A stretch of DNA of 64,000 bases. Source: Stachybotrys elegans. Its lineage: Eukaryota; Ascomycota; Sordariomycetes; Hypocreales; Stachybotryaceae. The stretch is taken from the NCBI GenBank assembly GCA_020746835.1, contig JAGPNK010000001.1, positions 3,162,001 to 3,226,000 on the forward strand. The letters are read 5' to 3'. A model generated the notes under the pieces. It had not been told where the DNA came from, ran no database searches, and saw only the letters and a program-made list of their open reading frames with translations. Numbering within the stretch: the first letter of the stretch is position 1; each line of letters opens with the position of its first letter. Shown here piece after piece: positions 56,953 to 64,000 of this stretch. The translations under genes and the position numbers were made by a program.

Positions 56953-57190
56953 ATGTGTATGAAGGCTACCTGCGCTACCTGCCGTACGTCACCCCCCCCC
57001 CTTCCTGTACAGCAGACTCAAACTCATGCTGGAAACCCGGGCTGCAGAAAAGGCAACGTGGTTCGGCTGCGGCGCCCACGTCCAGACCGTCATGGACAAC
57101 ATCCCTGCCGAGGATCGCTGCACGTGTGAGCCCAAGTTCGAGGTGGGCGGGAAGCAGTATCCTCCCAAAGCCGCGCAGCCTTCGTGGTGA
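56953..57190 (+). CDS. Small Cys-rich conserved-looking fungal protein, 57 residues
   Basis: Two exons, 56953-56983 and 57048-57190, joined in phase 1 across a 64-bp intron (GTACGT donor, GCTGCAG acceptor). The product begins MCMKATCATCQKATWFGCG and ends KQYPPKAAQPSW. Cysteines at 2, 7, 10, 18, 35 and 37 plus His21 make a plausible zinc site (CxxC ... CTCEPK). No signal peptide, so it is likely intracellular. I recall similar short proteins with a VMD.IP....CTCEPK..VGGK.YPP pattern in other ascomycetes, with no assigned function. A promoter-like CT-rich segment precedes it. It is convergent with the Kelch gene, 240 bp away. It is easy to miss because each exon is short. Confidence 0.75.
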
Positions 57191-57430
57191 AGCTGGCCGG
57201 CGTGCGGGCAAATCGGCTTTTCGATATTGAGCAGCTATCCTTATCCTGATTTTATTTTATTGTATTTTTTTATTTTTGCTATGGTCAGAATTTCCATTGG
57301 TAGAGTATGGAATATAAAGCAGTGTTAACGAGGCCCGTCTCAATCCACAAAACCAGACACCAACTTGCGCAGTAAATGGTGAATTCTATATGCCTCAGCT
57401 TGGTATATACCGTCAACCCCCTCCCCCTTT

Positions 57431-59676
57431 TCACCTCCTCCTCGCTCCTCCCGTAGCACCCGCGTCTCCCCTCTCCGCCAGGCTGACCACCTCCTGGATG
57501 CCCGCCGCCTCCTGCTCCTCCTCGAGCGCCGTAATCTCCTCGCGGCAGTCCCACCACTTCTCCTCGCTCAGCTCAAACGCCTTGGCCTTGATCTCCTTGA
57601 TGGGCATCGACTCGATCTGCACGTTCTTCCAGCGCAGGTTCGTCATGAGAATCTCCTGCCACTCGTTGGACGTGCGCACAAAGAACTCGCGGCGCGATTC
57701 AAAGGGCTGTGAAAGGAGGGCACCGCGTGGTTAGTACTGGTTTGGGCATGATGCAGAATAGATGAAGGGGGATACGTACTCTTGGGTGTGGAAGGCCGTC
57801 GTCGACGGAAGTGGCAGTCGTCTCCGCCTCCCATTCCTCCTCTGTCGACGTCGTAGCCACAGTAGCCGTGTCCGAGACATCTTCCTGCTTCTTCTTGCGT
57901 TTGCTAGGGCTGAGGAGTTGCTCTCCGGGCTCCTCATCCTCGCCCTCCTCGTCCTCATCCTCCTCATCTTCATCTTCATCTTCCTCATCATCCTCTTCGT
58001 CCTCGGATTCCTGCAGCACATTAGCTTGATCCACTAAACCATACAAAGAAGAAGGTACTCACCACCCAGTCTTCGACAGGCCTGCTAAAGACCTCCTTGC
58101 AGCCATCAAGCTTATCTAGGTTAATGGCAAACAGGTCGTCAAAGGTGAACTCGCGGTCTCCCTTTTCGTATGTCCCGCCGTAGATGTAGAGGATGTCGTC
58201 TTGGACGGCAAGCTGGGCGTTGAATCGCATGTGCGGTGGCTCCAAGGTAACTGGCATTTCCCTTACGGGCTCGGCGTCCTTGGGATCCTCCGCCTCCTTC
58301 TCCAGCTCGATGCCATCTGCTTCTTCCAGCGAGACACCAGTCTCTAGCGCCGCCAGTTGGCGAAGCAGCTCATCCTCCTTGGCCTGCGCACGTCCACGCC
58401 GACCTCCGCCCCGCTGCTCCGGCACATTCTTCTTTTGCTGGCGAGGCTTCCTCAGCGCGAGGGGCATGAAGCGGTTGCGCTCAATGTTCCACGCGAAGAG
58501 CTGGTTAAAGAACTCACTGTCCATGCCCTCCTCGGACTGCTCCACATCATGGACGCCGCCAAACAGTATGCCGCGACCCTTGTGCCAGGTCATGGTGGCT
58601 CCCGCACGCGACGGCGTGGGGGTATTGGCGGGCTTCTTTCGCCTCTCCCACCGCACCACAGGTGGTGTATTCGGGGGCGCATCGTCGGGCGGCTGCGACA
58701 TGCGCAGGAAGAAGCAGTCCTCGTGGACCTTGGGTAGCAAGACGTTGCGCTGGCCCTGGACCTGGCCCTTGCCGCCTTTCCCCTTGACCGACACAGTGGA
58801 CTTGACTCTTGAGTAGCCTCCGTATAGCACAGCGCCCTGCTCGTGAGGCAAAAAGGTAAAGGACGACCTCGCGTCGGGTTTCAGCTGCGCCTGGGGCAGA
58901 GCTGGGCTGTGCCAGATGTAGTTGACCGTGTCAAAAACCCAGAGGTCGGCCAGGTACTTGGTCTGGTTCGAGGTATCCTGGAAACCACCGAAGAGAATGA
59001 TGTACTGCTTCCAGTACGTCATCCGATGGCCACTCCTGGCCGGAGGGCTCTTGTCCTTGCCCTTGACCTCGATCTTGGACCACTCCCTCGTCGCCGGCTC
59101 CAGCCTCCAGAAGTCCGAGTAGTGGTGGAACGTGCCCTGCTTGGGCGACGAGAACTCGCCACCAAAGAGGTAGACGAAGTTGGGATTCGAGGCCCTCGTC
59201 CAGGCGTGGCCCGACCTCGGCAGGGGCGCATTGGGCGACGTGACGCACCGCCACTCGTCGCGGCTGATGTTGTAGATGTGCAGGTCATTGTAGAACTGAG
59301 CCAGAGAGCCGTTGAAATACTCGCCGCCGAAAAGGAGCAGGAAGTTGCTGTCGTGGGGCGCAGCCAGCAGCGTAGAAGCCGCTCGCGGTCGAGGCGGCGC
59401 ACTCACAACCGTCTCTGTGATTTGCACAAACTGCTCCTGCTGGCGGCGGTACTCCTCCAGCACCTCGTCGAGATCGACATCCTCGGCGTCACTGCCTTCA
59501 ACCTTGGCCGCCTTGGTCTTGGCCTTCTTCTCGCCCTTGCTGGCCTGCTTGGCTGCCTTCTCGGCCTGGCGTACGATGGTTTTGTTAGCAACCAATTCAT
59601 AGCCAATGGGACTTTATTTGAAGCCAACCTTTTTAGCCTTTTTGGCGTCTGAATTTTTCTTCTTGTCCTTGGCCAT
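57431..59676 (-). CDS. KEL3: Kelch-repeat protein, KEL3/KLHDC4 type
   Basis: Four exons: 59629-59676, 58063-59565, 57780-58010, 57431-57706; 685 residues, phase 0 throughout. A Lys-rich start (MAKDKKKNSDAKKAKK) leads to at least five Kelch blades with typical motifs (FLLLFGGEYFNG, NFVYLFGGEFSS, QYIILFGGFQD, GRGILFGGVHD, ILYIYGGTYEKG) that form a beta-propeller. Next come an acidic Asp/Glu run of about 35 residues (ESEDEEDDEEDEDEDEE...) and the C-terminal DUF4110 region (RREFFVRTSNEWQEIL, then EEKWWDCREEI). This architecture matches yeast Kel3 and animal KLHDC4. Function is poorly known; the basic and acidic segments suggest a nuclear or nucleolar protein. Confidence 0.93.
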
Positions 59677-60208
59677 GATTCCGTCCTCCGTATATCCAAT
59701 GCTGGTGAGAGGACCCGGTGGTTTTTGAGGCTCCCCGCACTGTTTTGATGAAAATATTCTTGTCGAATGGGGTCACGCTGAGAGCTAAAGTGTGCCCAAC
59801 GAACCACTATTCAGTACCAAGGCAACCCCCACCACAGTATGCACAATGATGTACATACTGGGTAGCCAAATTGCCCTCCTGGTCAAAGGCATGCACGCTG
59901 GGCTTTTGGCGGAACGTGGCTACATAGGAGATGGTGTAGATGCATTGTCAACAGTATGTACGGTGGTTGCAGCCGTCTATCATGGGATGCGGGGATGTTA
60001 TAATGTGTCGCTGAATGGAGAGTCTACGCCGCCGAAGATGGACTCGACGTGTTCTCCCCTGGCCTTCTCAAAATCCCATTACACCATGGCTAATCTATAT
60101 GTGCCCCGTGTCAGCATCGTCCGTTAAGAATATGATAGACGGCAAGTCCCCAGAGCGCCTCATCAACGACTTCTGACCAGCAAGTAGTACGACGCAGACC
60201 CGGGCTCA
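59677..60208. other. Intergenic, KEL3 promoter / TGS1 3' end
   Basis: About 0.5 kb between two minus-strand genes. No gene seen. Confidence 0.55.
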
Positions 60209-61115
60209 TCAAGACCCAGCCTTGGAGGCCGGTATGTACGCAACTAATGCCTTGCTTGCCCCCTCCATGCAGTACTGGACGACTTCAAGCTTCTCGTCTG
60301 CTGGAGCCAACTTGGCAATCTGCCGAATATCACTTGTCCTGGGTAGGAACAAGGCATGGTCCATCTTCTTGTACGCGTCGTAAAGCTGCTGAAGGTTATA
60401 AGGCTGCATCGTGCTCAGATCAAACACCTCATCAGTGCTGTATCCAGGGCCGCCCCAAGGTGGACTGGCAAACACCATAGTTGACTCGGGATCAACTCGC
60501 AGGTCCGGGTGCAGCGTCTCTGGTCGGTTGACGAGCGCATCAATGTACTCGAAGCTATCCCCGTGGACCCAGGTGATGATGCCGGTACCGACGCCATAGA
60601 CAGATGCGTTGTTTTGCGCACACGCCAGCGTCGAAGCATCCTTTTCTACTGAGATGACGCGCTGCCAGCGCTCTGCCAGCGCAAAGGCGATGGAGTTGCC
60701 TCCAGCTCCCGCAAACACATCGATAATGGTGGTTTTAGAGTCATCGTTGCTGAACATGTCGTATGCTACCTGGCTGAGGGCTGTTAGCGACATGAATGAT
60801 TAAAGGCATATATCTGGCATCTTACTTTGCGATTGGTTCTGGTGTGACGCCGAACCATGCATCGTCAGTCATGCAAACCCCGTCATCGTAGAGAGAGAAG
60901 ATGGAGTATCGTTGGGCAAAGTATCTGGTGCGAGAGTTAGCTTCTGATATATATGAGGGAACATCAACCAACTTTTGAATGTCCCATGGAACCTCTTTTT
61001 TGCTCTCATAATGGTGGCATTCATCCGTTAACGGGAGTTGTTCGGCAGGCTTCATAAAGAAGTCTTCAGGCCCCTGGCCTGGAAACTGACGGAGGGTGCT
61101 CATAATATTTCCCAT
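60209..61115 (-). CDS. TGS1: Trimethylguanosine synthase TGS1
   Basis: Three exons: 60973-61115, 60826-60924, 60209-60773; 268 residues. The sequence has the TGS1 pattern: VPWDIQKYFAQRYSIFSLYDDG (intron 1 lies within it), MTDDAWFGVTPEPIANQVAYD (intron 2 within it), SAM-binding motif I IDVFAGAGGNSIAFAL, VISVEKDASTLACAQNNASVYG, and the catalytic SPPWGGPGY. Known role: two methyl transfers turn the m7G cap of snRNAs and snoRNAs into the 2,2,7-trimethylguanosine cap, in the nucleus or nucleolus. Intron 1 is only 48 bp, a multiple of three with no in-frame stop. The start could be ATG 61115 or 61103. Confidence 0.94.
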
Positions 61116-61441
61116 ACGAGAGAAGGTAGACACTCAATTAGTGCTGATCCTCGCATAATCAGGTTTTTGACGTGCCGGCATGTCGATGGGTTGTGAAAAG
61201 TGAACGAGAACCACGGCCTAGCATGAAGGACGAGGCTGAGATGTTGCGAGCCGATCTGCATTACATAATCCACAAGTGGATACGATGCCCGCAAGGCTGA
61301 AGGCTGTTGTAGGGACAGCTTGCCATAGCTAAGACAAGCTTCATCCATCACTCAGACGCCCTTGTACCCAGACAAATAGCCGGCTATTGTATCATACCTT
61401 CTAGACTTAGACGCGAGGCGCCTTGGGATACATCTCGCGCA
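61116..61441. promoter_or_regulatory. Bidirectional promoter, TGS1 / GRASP
   Basis: 326 bp between two divergent start codons. No specific site assigned. Confidence 0.6.
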
Positions 61442-62568
61442 ATGTTCAACGCCCTCAATCGGTTCATCTCGCGCCTCGATGGCGATGTGCCGACACAGCG
61501 CCAGCAAGGCCAAGGGTCATTCGGCTTCCAGGTCCTGAGAAACACCAACATCGAGCTCGCCATCGAGCCCTGGTTCGACTTTATCGTTGGGATAAACGGC
61601 AGGCCAATTGTACAACCGCACTTTCCACCTGCGACTCCGTACAACCAAGCTGACTCCATTACCTCTAGGAGAACCCCGATCCCAGCTTGTTCGCGCAAGA
61701 AGTACGCAACTGTGCGGGCGGCACTGTCGTCTTTGGTCTATGGAATGCAAAGGTACGGTACGGCTTCCACCAATATCTGGATGAAGCTTATTGAACATCA
61801 CTGCAGGGCCAACGCACGAGAGAAATGCACGTTCCAGTCCCCGTCGATACCGCATCGCTCGGTCTCTCTCTCCAATACTCGTCTATCGCCGTCGCCGCTA
61901 ACATCTGGCATGTGCTGGACGTCGCCGCCAACTCCCCCGCCGATCAAGCTGCACTGCTGCCCTACAGCGACTACATTCTGGGCAGCCCTGAGGGAGTCCT
62001 ACATGGAGAAAGTGGCCTGAGTGAGCTGGTCGAGGACCATATCGGACGTCCGCTGCGACTCTACGTCTACAACAACGAATACAACGTCACACGAGAGGTA
62101 ACGATACAGCCGAGCCGAGATTGGGGCGGTGAGGGCGCATTGGGGTGTGTCCTAGGATATGGCGCACTTCATCGTCTCCCGGCGCCCCTCAGCGAGCCGG
62201 TCAACGCGCCTGGGGAGACCATGTTCGATGGAGGGGAAGTCAATGAAAAGAGCGACAGTGCCTTCATCCCTGCCGCCTCGGCTGGGCCGCCACCACCAGC
62301 GGGGGGAGAATATCTGGTACCTGCGCAAATGGTCGGCGCAAGTCCAGCCTCTGGTCCCCCCAAGGGCGGCAAGAAGAAGGAGAGGCACGGCCATGGCGCC
62401 AATCATTTCATGGATGACTACTTCAAGGAGGAGGAGCAGAAGAGCCGAGAGCTCGACAATGCACCAAGGTCAAAGTCAACAGGTGCGCCGCCACCACCTC
62501 CCAAAGCAGGGGCTGGGCCGCCTAAAGCCGGAGCACAAGCAGACACCCCTGAGAGCGGTGCTGAATGA
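61442..62568 (+). CDS. GRH1: GRASP55/65 family Golgi protein (GRH1)
   Basis: Three exons: 61442-61609, 61669-61752, 61807-62568; 337 residues, phase 0. The two PDZ-like repeats of the GRASP domain are present: SFGFQVLRNTNIELAIEPWFDFIVGINGRPI with LWNAKGQRTREMHVPV, then LGLSLQYSSI...WHVLDVAANSPADQAALLPYSDYILG, HIGRPLRLYVYN and ALGCVLGYGALHRLP. A Pro/Gly/Lys-rich C-terminal tail (about 245-337) follows, as in other fungal GRASPs. Known role: peripheral membrane protein of early Golgi and ER exit sites, involved in tethering and unconventional secretion. There is no Gly at position 2, so myristoylation as in animals is not expected; the N-terminal MFNALNRFISRL could be an amphipathic helix. Confidence 0.95.
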
Positions 62569-62759
62569 TGAGCTGGCACATAATGTGATAATGATTCCCG
62601 CAAGTCTCCCATACCGTGCATCTTTTATTTGATTCATCATTGCTTTTGGTGACTGTCGCGTATCATACACGTTGCGCGGCACTGTGCTCCTGTCACAAAC
62701 CTCGGACCAGCGACCAGACCTATCCGAGTCCCCCAATGAACTAACTCCCCTCGCATGCT

Positions 62760-63392
62760 CTAGTTTATGAAGTTGACACAGAAGAAGTGTAGAATCAGAC
62801 TGCAAAAGACGTAATCGGCGAATGCCCTGCATGATAATTAGCAATGTGCCTGCCAGGGGGCCACGGGACATTCTGTACCTCTCGGGCGATACCGAAGGGA
62901 ACTCGGTCTTGTTGGCCTCGGTGGACTGGATTCGGAGAGAGACTGGTACGGGTCAGCGTCAAGAATAGGTCCCTGGCAAACGAGGTCCATACCCGTGAGA
63001 ACGAATTGGCCAACAGTGGCGGAGAAGCCTGACAGAAACGCATTGAACGGCTGCAAACACGGTCAGCTGGTATCCCAGATAGCCATTGAGGGACGACGAA
63101 CAAAGTTGCCAGCGAGTATGCAATACAAGAACTGGATGGCTCCAACCGCAACGAGAAACGCCAGGAACACGTCAATCAGCTTGGTGCGCTGAGGCGTCTC
63201 CTTCATGTAGTACGTGTAGATGTTCTGAAGCACCTGGTCCCAGGTAGCGGCCGTCCCGGGAGTCCTTTTCGAGGGGACGGGCGCAACGGTCGGCTTGGCT
63301 GGGGGAGGGACCTCGACATCGACCGGCGTGGAGGTGGTGGCAGCGGACGGGGCCTCCTTCTTGGGCGCCGCGGCAGCGTTCTTCTTGGCCAT
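62760..63392 (-). CDS. OST2: Oligosaccharyltransferase subunit OST2/DAD1
   Basis: Four exons: 63102-63392, 62993-63050, 62879-62942, 62760-62826; 159 residues. The N-terminal 50 residues are Ala/Lys/Pro-rich. Then the DAD1 core: WDQVLQNIYTYYMKETPQRTKLIDVFLAF, TM segments with GAIQFLYCILAGNFPFNAFLSG, VLTVSLRIQ, and the highly conserved end FPSVSPERAFADYVFCSLILHFFCVNFIN. Introns fall between NF and PF, after VLT, and inside the Arg codon of SPER; introns are 50-52 bp. Known role: essential small membrane subunit of the ER complex that transfers the lipid-linked glycan to asparagine in nascent proteins. Confidence 0.95.
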
Positions 63393-63864
63393 CTTTGCAA
63401 GGGATCGAGGGATCGCTGGTCTCTATCGGTGGTCTCGGAAGGAAAAGGGATGACGACGTCGGTAGTTGGTGGTTGGGGACGTCGAGGTGCGAAGGTGAAT
63501 CTCCAAAGCAGGTGCTCGCTGGGCTAGAGCTTCTGTGGCCACGAAGCTTCAAGATGCACCGGTATGTGATTGGCTGAGCGGAACTGCACAGGCCAGGCAA
63601 GGCTAGCGGGACGAGTCTGGGGCACTGGCGAACAGCGGGTGGGGCCTCTGGATGAGGCACAGTGGCGCCTACAGTGGCTACTACAGTCCCAATCGTGGGA
63701 GTTGGCATCCGAGGCACCGACTCTGCACATAGCAGCTGCTACATACCACGTCATCTCGTCCAGCCTCGCACTACCGAGATATTTCAAGCCCTTGCTCTAA
63801 AGCCGCATCTCAAATTCTTTAATTCAATACCCAACGACTTGAAAATCGGCTGAAAATCGGCACA
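63393..63864. promoter_or_regulatory. Bidirectional promoter, OST2 / partial membrane protein gene
   Basis: 472 bp between divergent starts; no gene seen. Most of it is unassigned. Confidence 0.45.
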
Positions 63865-64000
63865 ATGGTGCGTGGCGCATCTGCACATCATCACTTTGGC
63901 CTGGAGCTGGAGCTACGGTAGCTAACTGACGTCGACAGGCGACCACCTCGTACCTGCAGACCACCTCCTTCGTCCTCGGCGCACTGACTGCCACCGGCGG
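63865..64000 (+). CDS. Partial gene, probable small membrane protein (5' end only)
   Basis: ATG at 63865-63867 is followed directly by a GTGCGT donor; a GCTAAC branch site and GACAG acceptor give a 71-bp intron (63868-63938). Exon 2 begins at 63939 and runs off the window, giving MATTSYLQTTSFVLGALTATGG-like hydrophobic, Gly/Ala-rich sequence. The pattern would fit the first helix of a TMEM14/UPF0136-type mitochondrial membrane protein, but only 22 residues are visible, so this is a guess. Confidence 0.5.

Overview
The window is nuclear DNA of a filamentous ascomycete. Genes carry many short introns (48-125 bp) with GTRNGT donors, CTAAC-like branch sites and YAG acceptors, and several products are typical of that group (Sld3, Trs65, a fungal CorA-like protein, a PL3 pectate lyase, a standalone 3-dehydroshikimate dehydratase). 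The gene set looks like Sordariomycetes, perhaps Hypocreales; I cannot name the species.

I support 19 protein-coding genes plus one cut by the right edge, and rebuilt exon structures by checking splice phase. Left to right: CHD1 chromatin remodeler (+, 1254-6429); an OTT_1508-type deaminase-like protein (+, 7419-9377); a secreted PL3 pectate lyase (-, 9534-10350); a 3 kb gap; HAL2/MET22 PAP phosphatase (+, 13365-14453) tail to tail with a large CorA-like transporter (-, 14536-17618); 3-dehydroshikimate dehydratase (+, 19708-20904); a GRF zinc finger protein (-, 21180-22470); RLI1/ABCE1 (+, 23551-25719); PRP40 (-, 26622-29335) divergent from TRS65 (+, 29827-31698); SLD3 (-, 31905-34838); and a homeobox transcription factor (-, 37357-39189).

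About 13.8 kb upstream of the homeobox gene (39190-53027) contains no convincing gene. It holds G-runs, an imperfect palindrome, homopurine and homopyrimidine tracts and microsatellites. A long 5' and regulatory landscape of a developmental regulator is the simplest reading.

The right end returns to dense housekeeping genes: GPP1-like HAD phosphatase (-, 53028-53876); pyroglutamyl peptidase I (+, 55483-56498); a 57-residue Cys-rich small protein (+, 56953-57190); KEL3-like Kelch protein (-, 57431-59676); TGS1 cap hypermethylase (-, 60209-61115); GRASP/GRH1 (+, 61442-62568); OST2/DAD1 (-, 62760-63392); and the start of a small membrane protein gene (+, 63865 onward).

Functionally the set covers chromatin and replication (CHD1, SLD3), splicing and RNP maturation (PRP40, TGS1), ribosome recycling (RLI1), secretion and glycosylation (TRS65, GRASP, OST2) and salt or osmotic stress metabolism (HAL2, GPP1). 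The accessory part is about 6.4-13.3 kb, with the deaminase-like gene and the pectate lyase. I found no tRNA, rRNA, transposon open reading frame or CRISPR array.
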